64,000 nucleotides of DNA from Bacillus halotolerans (GTDB lineage: Bacteria; Bacillota; Bacilli; Bacillales; Bacillaceae), in the NCBI RefSeq assembly GCF_001517105.1, contig NZ_LPVF01000013.1:248001-312000 (forward strand), read 5' to 3'. Below, piece by piece: positions 10,145 through 18,738 of this stretch. The notes under the pieces were generated by a model that was given only the letters and a program-made list of their open reading frames with translations, did not search any database and was not told where the DNA came from. The first letter of the stretch is position 1. Every line of letters begins with the position of its first letter. The translations under genes were made by a program, and so were the position numbers.

Positions 10145-10801
10145 TTATTCCAATCGTCCCTTTCTTCTCTTGTTTACCTGGCGGCGTATGCAATACTGAA
10201 GAAGGAGCTGCTGATCACTGGCTGAAATCTCCGAATACTCCAAGGTCATTTTACGTTTGCCTGATTTTGAATCATTATAAACACGCCTGACAACCGCGTC
10301 AGCCTCTATTTGATTCGTTTTCTCCCCATCCTGAAGGCTGATGAACAGGCGCAGCGTATCCCCGTGCTGAAAAGAATAGCCATCTGTCACAATCAAAGCA
10401 ATACCGCCGGCGCTGATATTGTACGAGAGTGTATGAAACCCGTCTTTTTCATCTGCCGGCTCGACCAGCACATCCAATACCGCGTCAGTTCTTACATATT
10501 GGCGGCGCTGAATTCGCTTCATTTTTTCACGGGGAGGCACTTCAAGGCAGATCATTTGAAGCTTGTCCTTCACTTTTCCCTTAATGCGGCTTGAGAAGCG
10601 GTAAGGCACTTCGTCTTTACCGAAAAACTCTACCGTTACTTCAATATTTTGAAGTAAAATCACGGTTCTTCCTGTGTTTACATCAACCGGATATGCGATC
10701 AGGAGCTCTCCGTTTTCTATACTCACGGCTTTGCTCTTTGCTATTTTTAAATCATTTTCTTCTATGTATTCTAAGTGTACAGTTTCCCCAATCTCTATCA
10801 T
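10145..10801 (-). CDS. motI: c-di-GMP receptor MotI (YpfA), flagellar brake
   Basis: This is a PilZ-domain protein that in B. subtilis binds cyclic di-GMP and acts on the flagellar stator MotA to stop swimming. The N-terminal half is a YcgR-type flagellar brake domain. The C-terminal half is a PilZ domain with the arginine motif RRQYVR (near residue 100) and NISAGG (near 136). The ATG at 10801 follows AGAGTGA at a suitable distance; a GTG 9 bases upstream is less likely. It gives 218 residues, the expected length. Confidence 0.9.
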   Translation of the reverse strand: MIEIGETVHLEYIEENDLKIAKSKAVSIENGELLIAYPVDVNTGRTVILLQNIEVTVEFFGKDEVPYRFSSRIKGKVKDKLQMICLEVPPREKMKRIQRRQYVRTDAVLDVLVEPADEKDGFHTLSYNISAGGIALIVTDGYSFQHGDTLRLFISLQDGEKTNQIEADAVVRRVYNDSKSGKRKMTLEYSEISASDQQLLLQYCIRRQVNKRRKGRLE

Positions 10802-10860
10802 TGACTTCACTCTTTCGCATTCAATATACTCACTTTTTATTAAAGCATGTAATGAAAAAA

Positions 10861-10885
10861 AGGAAAAGACTTTTAGTCCTTTCCT
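10861..10885 (-). terminator. Terminator after ypeB
   Basis: A GC-poor stem (AGGAAAAGAC with TCCTTTCCT, imperfect) is followed on the minus strand by seven T. It closes the sleB-ypeB operon. Confidence 0.65.
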
Positions 10886-10893
10886 CCTAGTTT

Positions 10894-12246
10894 TTATAGG
10901 TCTTTATATATAGGTTCAGCATTTTTTAGTTTTTCAACTTTCTCTTCCGTTCCGTCATTAGCATTTATATACATTCTGAATGTATCATTTTCAATCGTAC
11001 CCAGCATTTCATAGCATAATACTTCCTGTCCTAATTCATTTGTGATCACAGCAAGCCTTGTTTCTCTCACTTCTACACTTTTGTTTAATTTTGCTTTCGC
11101 ATCTTGTTCAGAGATAGCCGGCTTTGGTATGTCTCTTTTTCTGTGGGATGTTAAGAAATCTCGCGCTGAAAAGCCGACAACCTCGCCGTCATCCAAGGCA
11201 ACTTTCATACGGATGGCTTCTGGATACATCCGGACATTATTTTCTATTGGAACATATGAGAATACACCGATTTTATCGTATTGCGCACTTTCATCGATTT
11301 CCAGATCTTTTGTTTCATATCCGTTTTTCTTTAGAAAAGCAAGGGCTCGATTCGATCCGTCATTCAAGCTGATTTTCTGATCTTTCACTTCTCTGTTTTG
11401 GATTAAATAAACCGGGTGTCCGCCTTTTTTTGTAATATCCATATATATCGCTGCTTTATGATCAGGATCTTTCATACTGATACTGTAGACGTCACGGTTT
11501 GTTTTTTTTCCGCTCTTTATCACTTTGATTGCATAATTGTCATCAGGTGCAAAGCGTTGGGCAATTTGTTTGGCTTCCTGTGCAGAAATTTCTTTTCCCT
11601 TCAGATGTGCAAAACCCTTCTCTTCTTTTTTGGTGCTGGTGAAACTTGGCCCAAGATCTGTTCCTGAGGCAAAGGATCCGACATTTTTTTCAACCGTTTT
11701 AAAGCTATTGATGATCGTGTTATCACTCTGTTTTTCATCAGAGGCCAGCGCCATCTCTACATCCATCCAGCGCAAGTTCTTGCTCATAACAAGGTGCTGA
11801 ACGTGGCGCAGTTCATTTTGTATATCTTCTGATTGCTGATAAAGCTTATTTAACGAAGTATACTCTTTTTCATCGAGCGGTTTTTGATCCAAATCTCTGA
11901 TTGACGTTTTATAGCTGAAATCACCGATCTTAGATAACAGCTCTTCCGTTTTGTTAAACGGCATTAATGTAAGCGGCAGCTGACTGACACTGTTATGGGC
12001 TTCTGATGTAATTCTCCAAACATCTATCAATGCGGGGGACAGTGATTTTTTGCTGTTCATGGCAAGCGTTGCACCAATTTTATCATGCAGCTGGTCTACC
12101 TGATAGGTCAGCTCATGAAACGCCCGCTGATAGTTATTTTCAGCATGAAGAAGGACAGCGTCTTTTTCCTGGTGCTCTTTGTATCCCCAGTAACTAGTAC
12201 CGACAATTGCAATACCGAGCACTGCGATTAAAATAGCTCTGATCAT
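10894..12246 (-). CDS. ypeB: Germination protein YpeB, partner of SleB
   Basis: YpeB is needed for stability and localisation of the cortex-lytic enzyme SleB in spores. The 450 residues start with one N-terminal membrane segment (IRAILIAVLGIAIVGTSYWG), which anchors a long external part. Tandem PepSY-type repeats lie in the C-terminal half (for example KEISAQEAKQIAQRF near residue 215 and EQDAKAKLNKS near 380). It lies 36 bases after sleB, forming the standard sleB-ypeB operon made in the forespore. Confidence 0.95.
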   Translation of the reverse strand: MIRAILIAVLGIAIVGTSYWGYKEHQEKDAVLLHAENNYQRAFHELTYQVDQLHDKIGATLAMNSKKSLSPALIDVWRITSEAHNSVSQLPLTLMPFNKTEELLSKIGDFSYKTSIRDLDQKPLDEKEYTSLNKLYQQSEDIQNELRHVQHLVMSKNLRWMDVEMALASDEKQSDNTIINSFKTVEKNVGSFASGTDLGPSFTSTKKEEKGFAHLKGKEISAQEAKQIAQRFAPDDNYAIKVIKSGKKTNRDVYSISMKDPDHKAAIYMDITKKGGHPVYLIQNREVKDQKISLNDGSNRALAFLKKNGYETKDLEIDESAQYDKIGVFSYVPIENNVRMYPEAIRMKVALDDGEVVGFSARDFLTSHRKRDIPKPAISEQDAKAKLNKSVEVRETRLAVITNELGQEVLCYEMLGTIENDTFRMYINANDGTEEKVEKLKNAEPIYKDL

Positions 12247-12282
12247 TTATCACACCTCATTTTTATGCTTTCTTATGTCCTG

Positions 12283-13197
12283 CTACTCACAGAAAATGTG
12301 TTTACCGATTCTCTTAATCTGCGGGCGCCCCCAAATCCACGCGCTGGTAGCTGTATCCGGATTAAAGTAATATAGCGCTTCCTCGGAAGGGTCCCAGCCA
12401 TTAATGGCGTCTAATACTGCTTCTTTTGCTGTTTCGTTCGGCTGCATATAAATTTGTCCGTCAGCCACCGCTGTAAAGGCAAGCGGTTCAAAAATAACAC
12501 CTGCTATTGAATTTGGAAATAACGGACTGTTTAAACGGTTCAAGATAACTGCTGCAATAGCAACCTGTCCCTCGTACGGCTCCCCACGCGCTTCCCCGTA
12601 AACCGCTTGAGAAAGCAGCCGAATATCATTATTGGAAAAACCGCCCGGCATGTTAGCTGCAACCGCATCCTGTTTTTTGGTTTTTGCAGGCGTGTTATTG
12701 TTTTGCTGTTTATTCGCTTGCGGCTGCTGTGTTATTTTTTCAGCAGGCTGTTTCTGCCGCGTCTCTGCTTGCTGCCTTGCTTTTTGAGTCGCTGTTTTTG
12801 ACGGTTTTGTTTGGTATTTCAGCGGTATTTTTCCGTAATGCGTGAATTTATTTCCTTTTTGAAGCTGCTCCATGACATATTCACGGTAATATTTAGACTT
12901 ACATATCAAGGTCTTTTTGGTTTGGGCTCCGACCAGACCGTCTACCTCTTTTAAGCCGAATTGATCCTGAAAGTTCCGTACTGCCCAGTATGTCCCCCAT
13001 CCATAAACCCCGTCAATTTTCCCATTATAATATCCGTTATATTGAAGACGCGCCTGCAGTTCGATCACATCGTCCCCTGTTGCCCCTCTTTGAATGACTT
13101 GATTAGAAAAGGCTGAAATGGTTTCAGTATTGATAAACGTCGTAATGATAAAGGAAAATAAGATGAGACATGCCATAATCGATCCTTTGGACTTCAT
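12283..13197 (-). CDS. sleB: Spore cortex-lytic enzyme SleB
   Basis: SleB is a lytic transglycosylase that degrades the muramic-lactam cortex during germination. Residues 1 to about 30 form a signal peptide. A peptidoglycan-binding domain with the repeat GDDVIELQARLQYNGYYNG and YGWGT follows at 35-95. A Gln- and Lys-rich linker (about 140-190) leads to the C-terminal Hydrolase_2 domain, with the catalytic-Glu motif VYGEARGEP and a terminal IFCE. The start ATG at 13197 follows GTAGGAGG. The length, 304 residues, is normal. Confidence 0.96.
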   Translation of the reverse strand: MKSKGSIMACLILFSFIITTFINTETISAFSNQVIQRGATGDDVIELQARLQYNGYYNGKIDGVYGWGTYWAVRNFQDQFGLKEVDGLVGAQTKKTLICKSKYYREYVMEQLQKGNKFTHYGKIPLKYQTKPSKTATQKARQQAETRQKQPAEKITQQPQANKQQNNNTPAKTKKQDAVAANMPGGFSNNDIRLLSQAVYGEARGEPYEGQVAIAAVILNRLNSPLFPNSIAGVIFEPLAFTAVADGQIYMQPNETAKEAVLDAINGWDPSEEALYYFNPDTATSAWIWGRPQIKRIGKHIFCE

Positions 13198-13314
13198 TTT
13201 TTCAAGCCTCCTACAGCAAATTTTTGAGTGTAATCGTATTTTCTGTAACAAGGTTATTTTTATACACTCTTTCCTTCTTATCCCTCACAGCTTAAAAATT
13301 TCAGCAAATCAAAA

Positions 13315-13337
13315 AGCCGCACTATCGCTGTGCGGCT
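13315..13337 (-). terminator. Terminator after prsW
   Basis: The 8-base perfect stem AGCCGCAC/GTGCGGCT with a 7-base loop is followed on the minus strand by TTTTTGATTT. Confidence 0.85.
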
Positions 13338-13351
13338 CTTCTATATCTGCA

Positions 13352-13996
13352 TCATATTGACGGAACGGGCTTTTTTGCTTTTCGCAAACCAAACCACCAT
13401 AAAAATAACATAAATGGAAGCATGTAATAGATCCAATTACTGAGGGCTGTCAGGATAAAGTCATACGACCCATGTAAAAGTGAAGGTACGGCCAACGAAA
13501 GGAAAAGCCATTTTGCACGTGCTTTTTCAGCGGAAAAACGCGCTTTCCCTAGATAAAACCCCATAATCACGCCAATTAAGGCATGGCATGAAACGGGCAG
13601 CAGCGCTCTGACAAACGCATGCTCCACGCCATGTCCGATTAAATAAAGAATATTTTCGAGTGTCGCAAAACCGAGCGATACACTTGCGCCGTATACAATT
13701 CCGTCATAATGTTCATCAAAGTGGGCGTGCGGGTAAACACTGATCATTAAAATAAACCATTTTAATGATTCCTCCAAAAAGCCAGAAGACAAAAAAGAAA
13801 CAAAAAAGCTTCCGCCTCCCACATTCTCTTTTTCAAGCACATACTGGATAAACATGGTGGGAAATACAAGAACAACCCCAAGAAAAAATGACCGAAGCAC
13901 CATATGTACAGGTTCATTATCATACTGATCTTTTAAATAAAAATAACTTAACAGCGCGATGCCGGGAGCAATTCCTGCAGAGATGATTGCAAACAT
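13352..13996 (-). CDS. prsW: Intramembrane protease PrsW (site-1 cleavage of anti-sigma-W)
   Basis: PrsW makes the first cut in the anti-sigma factor RsiW and so starts the sigma-W response to envelope stress. The 214-residue protein is polytopic with about seven membrane segments. It has the glutamate motif FLEESLKW near residue 75 and His-containing motifs in membrane helices ([10 protein letters not shown] and SCHALIG), which are the presumed zinc-site residues of the family. The ATG follows AAAGGAAAGAGG. It lies between ypdA and sleB with a terminator of its own. Confidence 0.92.
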   Translation of the reverse strand: MFAIISAGIAPGIALLSYFYLKDQYDNEPVHMVLRSFFLGVVLVFPTMFIQYVLEKENVGGGSFFVSFLSSGFLEESLKWFILMISVYPHAHFDEHYDGIVYGASVSLGFATLENILYLIGHGVEHAFVRALLPVSCHALIGVIMGFYLGKARFSAEKARAKWLFLSLAVPSLLHGSYDFILTALSNWIYYMLPFMLFLWWFGLRKAKKPVPSI

Positions 13997-14083
13997 CAGG
14001 CAACCTCTTTCCTTTATATTCCTATGTCTATCCTATCATGTTGTGTATGAATTTACATCTGTCTGCCCTTAAAAAAACAAAAA

Positions 14084-14108
14084 GAGCATACGAATCCTTC
14101 ATATGCTC
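14084..14108 (-). terminator. Terminator after ypdA
   Basis: The 7-base stem GAGCATA/TATGCTC is followed on the minus strand by TTTTTGTTTTTTT. Confidence 0.8.
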
Positions 14109-14116
14109 TCCTCTTT

Positions 14117-15091
14117 TCACTTATCTTCTCTTTTTGCGATTTCATTTGCGATGTGGCCGCCGTGAAATCTTCCGTTTTCAATAAATATTTCATTTGCATT
14201 GTTTCCGGCAGCGATGACCCCGGCAATAAAAACGCCCTCCACATTGGTTTCCATCGTTTCTTCATTAAAAAACGGACGCCCTGATTCCTCATCGATTTTC
14301 ACACCGATTTTTTTCAAAAATTGATGATCAGGATGATAACCCGTCATGGCAAATACAAAGTCGTTTTTAATGGTAATCAGTTCCTGCTGGCCGGAGCGGA
14401 AAACGACTTCATCTTCAGTGATTTTTTCTACACAAGCGCCAAATTCCATTCGGATTGTACCGTTTCTTACTAAAGATTCGAATTCTGGCAGAATCCATGG
14501 CTTAATGCTTGTAGAATATTCATTGCCCCTATATAAAACGGTGACACGCGCTCCTGATTTGACGAGTTCAAGCGCAGCATCTACACTTGAATTTTTTCCG
14601 CCGATAACGACGACGTCTTTATCGAAATACGGATGTCCTTCCTTAAAATAATGGAATACCTTCGGCAAATCCTCACCAGGTACGTTCATATAGTTTGGAT
14701 GATCATAATAGCCTGTGGCAATAATGCAGTATGGTGTTGAATACGTCTCTTTTGACGTTTCGATAACAAATGAATTGTTTTCTGCTTTTGTCACTTTTTG
14801 CACCATTTCAAATGCATTCACACGGATCTTTTTCCGCTTCACGACTTCTCTGTAGTACGACAAAGCCTGAATTCTGACAGGCTTTCTGTTTTCGGTAATA
14901 AATGCCACGTCACCGATTTCAAGCTTTTCACTTGAGCTGAAAAAGGTTTGATGCGTCGGATAATTGTAAATACTGTTAACGACATTGCCTTTTTCAATGA
15001 CGAGGGCATCAATGCCAATTTGTTTTAGGTGAATGGCCGCAGATAACCCGCAAGGACCTCCGCCAATAATTATTGCTTTTTCTTCAATCAT
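14117..15091 (-). CDS. ypdA: Bacillithiol disulfide reductase YpdA
   Basis: This is a flavoprotein of the thioredoxin-reductase-like group that reduces bacillithiol disulfide with NADPH. It has the FAD dinucleotide motif GGGPCGLSAA (10-19) with the conserved active Cys14. The NADPH motif VVIGGKNSSVDAAL lies near residue 165 and a second FAD segment, GVFIAGVIAAGNNANEI, near 285. The ATG at 15091 follows AGGAG at 9 bases. A TTG at 15100 is too close to the ribosome site. The length, 324 residues, matches the family. Confidence 0.94.
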   Translation of the reverse strand: MIEEKAIIIGGGPCGLSAAIHLKQIGIDALVIEKGNVVNSIYNYPTHQTFFSSSEKLEIGDVAFITENRKPVRIQALSYYREVVKRKKIRVNAFEMVQKVTKAENNSFVIETSKETYSTPYCIIATGYYDHPNYMNVPGEDLPKVFHYFKEGHPYFDKDVVVIGGKNSSVDAALELVKSGARVTVLYRGNEYSTSIKPWILPEFESLVRNGTIRMEFGACVEKITEDEVVFRSGQQELITIKNDFVFAMTGYHPDHQFLKKIGVKIDEESGRPFFNEETMETNVEGVFIAGVIAAGNNANEIFIENGRFHGGHIANEIAKREDK

Positions 15092-15148
15092 TTCCGTCAA
15101 CTCCTGCGATTGGCATTCGATTCACATTTTTCTATTTCCAAATAAAAA

Positions 15149-15174
15149 AATCTCCTATTTTATCATAGGAGATT
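15149..15174 (-). terminator. Terminator after gudB
   Basis: The 10-base perfect stem AATCTCCTAT/ATAGGAGATT with a 6-base loop has T-rich sequence on both sides. On the minus strand it follows gudB. Confidence 0.88.
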
Positions 15175-15199
15175 TTTATTTTTTATGCAAATCATCAAC

Positions 15200-16474
15200 T
15201 TATATCCAGCCTCTAAAGCGCGAAGCCTCCGCCATTTTACGCACGCCTACCATATATGCGGCAAGTCTCATGTCGATTCTTCGGTTGTTGGCCATTTCAT
15301 AAATATTGTTGAATGATTTTACCATCATTTTTTCTAATTTCTCTTCTACTTCTTCCTCGCCCCAGTAGAAGCCTTGGTTATTCTGAACCCATTCAAAATA
15401 AGAAACCGTTACGCCTCCCGCGCTTGCCAGTACATCCGGAACAAGCAGAATGTCACGGTCTGAAAGAATTTTTGTTCCCTCAAGCGTAGTTGGGCCGTTT
15501 GCTGCTTCAACAACGATTTTCGCCTGAATGTTATGGGCATTTTCTTCTGTAATTTGGTTTTCAATCGCGGCAGGAACTAAAATATCACAATCCAGTTCCA
15601 GCAGCTCTTGGTTCGTAATGGTATCGTTGAAAAGCTTTGTCACTGTGCCAAAACTGTCGCGGCGGTCGAGTAAATAATCAATATCCAGGCCTTCAGGATC
15701 ATACAGTCCGCCGTATGCATCGGATATGCCGACAACCTTTGCCCCTGCATCATGCATAAATTTTGCCAAATAGCTTCCGGCATTTCCGAAGCCTTGAACG
15801 ACAACTCGTGCACCTTTAATATCGATGCCTTTTTTCTTCGCAGCTTCTTTTATGCAGATGGTTACACCTTTTGCTGTCGCTGATTCTCTCCCGTGAGATC
15901 CGCCAAGCACAAGCGGTTTTCCTGTAATGAACCCAGGCGAATTAAATTCATCAATTCTTGAATACTCATCCATCATCCAAGCCATGATTTGTGAGTTTGT
16001 AAATACATCCGGTGCCGGCACGTCTTTCGTCGGACCGACAATTTAGCTGATAGCTCTGACATAACCCCTGCTAAGACGCTCCAACTCTCTAAACGACATA
16101 TCCCTTGGATCACAAACAATTCCGCCTTTACCACCGCCATATGGAAGATCAATGATACCGCATTTTAAACTCATCCAAATGGAAAGTGCCTTCACCTCTT
16201 TTTCAGTTACGTTCGGGTGAAAACGTATCCCGCCTTTTGTCGGACCGACAGAGTCATTGTGCTGGGCACGATAACCCGTAAAAATCTTGACTGAACCGTC
16301 GTCCATACGAACTGGTATTTTTACCGTTAATAATCTCATCGGCTCTTTTAACAGTTCGTATACTTCTTCAGGATATCCCAATTTTTCCAGAGCCTTATGT
16401 ATTACGGTTTGGGTTGATTTTAATACATCAAGTTTGTCCTCTTCTGTATGACCGGTGTTTCGATCGGCTGCCAT
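15200..16474 (-). pseudogene. gudB: Glutamate dehydrogenase gudB interrupted by a nonsense codon
   Basis: GudB oxidatively deaminates glutamate to 2-oxoglutarate with NAD. The frame is intact over 424 codons apart from one in-frame TAA at 16045-16043, after RGYVRAIS. The frame resumes as [12 protein letters not shown], where the family has Gln (CAA), so a single C-to-T change explains it. The upstream part has the substrate and catalytic motif PYGGGKGGI; the downstream part has the NAD motif GFGNAGS. Strain 168 silences gudB by a 9-base VKA duplication; here VKA (16187-16195) is single. Without read-through, only 143 residues are made. A GTG at 16021 could in principle restart the downstream part, but it has no clear ribosome site. 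Confidence 0.93.
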
Positions 16475-16594
16475 TTGAGTTAACCTCCTAGAATCTTCTG
16501 TTTCTCACATGCTCCCTTTCAGAGAATAGTATACACCTTCATATGATCTATGCATAGGATAAACGTTATGTTTTTCCATGTTTTTTAACAAAAA

Positions 16595-16617
16595 AACCGC
16601 TGTAAAAAACAGCAGTT
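16595..16617 (-). terminator. Terminator after mecB
   Basis: The 9-base stem AACCGCTGT/ACAGCAGTT (one mismatch pair) is followed on the minus strand by seven T. Confidence 0.85.
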
Positions 16618-16629
16618 TTTCTTCCATTC

Positions 16630-17214
16630 TTATGAAAAATGAGTTTGGATTGTCTCTACAGCATTTCCGTCCATAATGAGCTTACCATACTCTTGTAAGC
16701 GATAAATCGTTAATGTTGTCGGATTGCCGTATTCAGCCAGGACCGCCACAACACCCTCGGCAGTCTGTGATCCCAAGTCTTCAAGGCTCAGGAAGTACTG
16801 TCCTTCATAGTGGTAGACAGTTCCTCCTGTGATACCGATCCGCTGTAAGCTTTCAGAAAGCTGAATGATATCTTCAAAGGAATGGAATTGATATATGATG
16901 TCCGCGCTTTCGTCAAGCTTGACTTGCATTTCGATGTAATCATCATCATACTCATCTTCTTCTGAATCCGCTTCTTGGTTCTTTGTTACGATCACAACCA
17001 TCCCTTGTGCTTGGAGAGAATACACTTCCACTGCAATCGGTCCATTCGCTTCAAAGCCGAGCTCTGTATTTGCTTCATTCATCATATCTTTAAATAACTG
17101 GTGGACTTTAAATGAGTCCTTCCAGAGGTCTTCTTTTGTTAATCCACGATCAGTTAAATCATCGAGGGTCAAGAAGATTTTGATCTTATTATAATTCAGA
17201 CGCTCAAGCCGCAT
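16630..17214 (-). CDS. mecB: Adaptor protein MecB (YpbH), MecA paralogue
   Basis: This 194-residue protein belongs to the MecA family and delivers substrates to the ClpC-ClpP protease; in B. subtilis it is a paralogue of MecA with effects on competence and sporulation. The N-terminal part (MRLERLNYNKIKIFLT) resembles the substrate-binding domain. An acidic linker (about 80-92, SEEDEYDDDY) leads to the ClpC-binding C-terminal domain. The ATG at 17214 follows AGGAGGGAACG; the longer upstream frame has no ribosome site. Confidence 0.92.
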   Translation of the reverse strand: MRLERLNYNKIKIFLTLDDLTDRGLTKEDLWKDSFKVHQLFKDMMNEANTELGFEANGPIAVEVYSLQAQGMVVIVTKNQEADSEEDEYDDDYIEMQVKLDESADIIYQFHSFEDIIQLSESLQRIGITGGTVYHYEGQYFLSLEDLGSQTAEGVVAVLAEYGNPTTLTIYRLQEYGKLIMDGNAVETIQTHFS

Positions 17215-17365
17215 AACGTTCCCTCCTGCCTCTACTTGCACACAAATCATATAACACATTATATGAGATGATGAGTCATAGGTTCTTAATTGTTATCAGT
17301 TTACACTGAGTTCACTAGTAAGACAAGCACAATGCAGTTTTTTATTGACACACTCTTTAGGGAAG

Positions 17366-18145
17366 TCATTCAGGTGCTGCAAGTGTCACGATGTGTGCCT
17401 CAGGCTCCGCCCCTAAACGAAGAGGCACTTTTGTTGTGCCGTACCCATTGCTGATGAGGTACACAGCATTTTTAACAAAACCGGTTGTCCCAAGCTCATA
17501 AGGGCCAAATTTCCCAAATCGAATCTGCCCGCCATGGGTATGCCCGCTGAATATGACATCAATACCGTCAGTTTCATTGATTTGTTGATGGATCTCAGGG
17601 TTATGGCAAACCAGAACGTTCACCTGGTTCCCGTCAATTTCTTTAATCGCTTCTTCATAATCATCCATCTCCATCCTGATGTCATCCACTCCGGCTATGG
17701 TGATGTTATGTCCGTTATACGTAAAAGGAACCGATTCATTTCGCAGCGTAATAATGCGGTGCGTTTTAAATATAGCATACAGTTCCCGCTGACTGATTTC
17801 ATAATCATTGTTTCCCCAGACAAACATGACAGGGACTCCCAAACCCGCAAGCCTTCTGACGTTTTCCTCAATTCTCGAGCAGGGCACTCCGCCCTCAGCT
17901 AAATCACCCCCGATTATAATCAGATCCGGCTGATGGCCCTGCGCTTCCTCTAAAAGACCGTGATCAACCATACGTTTATGAATGTCAGATATAAAAAAGA
18001 TCGTAAGAGGCGGCTTCCCCTTCATTTTGGATAACGTAAATGTATGAATTTTTAGGTGATTGCCTTTTGCCACTGAATACATTTTTGCCGTCATTGCCGC
18101 TGCTGCAATAGCCAATGCACCGGCAATTTTCATTGATCGCTTCAT
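17366..18145 (-). CDS. ypbG: Calcineurin-like metallophosphoesterase YpbG
   Basis: This 259-residue protein has an N-terminal signal or anchor segment (residues about 5-25, AGALAIAAAAMTAKMY), so the enzyme should sit outside or at the membrane. The metal-binding motifs come in order: ISDIHK (D-x-H, about 52), GGDL (about 80), WGNND (about 110), CHNPE and SGHTHGG. The third motif reads GNND where many members have GNHD. The fold predicts a phosphoesterase, but the substrate is unknown. It precedes mecB in the same direction. Confidence 0.85.
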   Translation of the reverse strand: MKRSMKIAGALAIAAAAMTAKMYSVAKGNHLKIHTFTLSKMKGKPPLTIFFISDIHKRMVDHGLLEEAQGHQPDLIIIGGDLAEGGVPCSRIEENVRRLAGLGVPVMFVWGNNDYEISQRELYAIFKTHRIITLRNESVPFTYNGHNITIAGVDDIRMEMDDYEEAIKEIDGNQVNVLVCHNPEIHQQINETDGIDVIFSGHTHGGQIRFGKFGPYELGTTGFVKNAVYLISNGYGTTKVPLRLGAEPEAHIVTLAAPE

Positions 18146-18198
18146 TAAAAACTCTCCATTCTTTTAGAACTTATCAATAAGACGGACAATAAAAAAAA

Positions 18199-18224
18199 GA
18201 CGTTTCTATCGTTTGAGAAAACGC
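18199..18224 (-). terminator. Terminator after ypbF
   Basis: An imperfect stem (GACGTTTC with GAAAACGCC) is followed on the minus strand by eight T. Confidence 0.6.
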
Positions 18225-18230
18225 CCCATT

Positions 18231-18674
18231 TTATTTACTTTCAAAATATAGATTAATATCATATTGGTGCTTCATCAATCGAAAAACAGATTCTCTCGCC
18301 TTCCATTTATCAGGCTGCGGCCAAAGATCAGTGCTTTTCTGAATAATTTCACACCTCAGTTTATGGAAATCACCCTCGGCTTTTTCTTCTTTTTTCTTAA
18401 AATAATATGAAGTGCAGTATGCAAAAGCAGTTGCCATCATCCAGAATAAATAAAAGGTATGGCTGAGCATTTCTTGAAGAATGAGCTGAGGCGCCGGACT
18501 TTTGGTCATCATTAAAAGACATAATAAGCCCAGGCAAATGAGTGAGGTCCACCGCCACCTGCGGCATTGCGCAGCATAGTTTTCGTATTTTTGTTTTCGT
18601 TTCACCAACGCCTGTAGCATCTGTTTGGTCGGCGCGTCCGTAAATCGGTCCAGCTGGTTCCATAAGGATTCCAT
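18231..18674 (-). CDS. ypbF: Membrane protein YpbF
   Basis: This is a 147-residue protein of unknown function. It has two predicted membrane segments in the middle (WTSLICLGLLCLLMM and TFYLFWMMATAFAY) and charged, Lys- and Glu-rich ends (KKKEEKAEGD). The ATG at 18674 follows AAGGTG at 7 bases; a GTG 9 bases upstream overlaps that ribosome site. It lies 64 bases after ypbE in the same direction. Confidence 0.78.
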   Translation of the reverse strand: MESLWNQLDRFTDAPTKQMLQALVKRKQKYENYAAQCRRWRWTSLICLGLLCLLMMTKSPAPQLILQEMLSHTFYLFWMMATAFAYCTSYYFKKKEEKAEGDFHKLRCEIIQKSTDLWPQPDKWKARESVFRLMKHQYDINLYFESK

Positions 18675-18738
18675 ACGCTTCACACCTTGTCCCTTTTCAT
18701 TGCTACAATATATGAACCTGCGATCAAAAAGATGCCCG

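Noticed and set aside
15200-16474. Reading gudB as two separate genes
   Set aside because: The two parts are in the same frame, separated by one stop codon, and together match one glutamate dehydrogenase.
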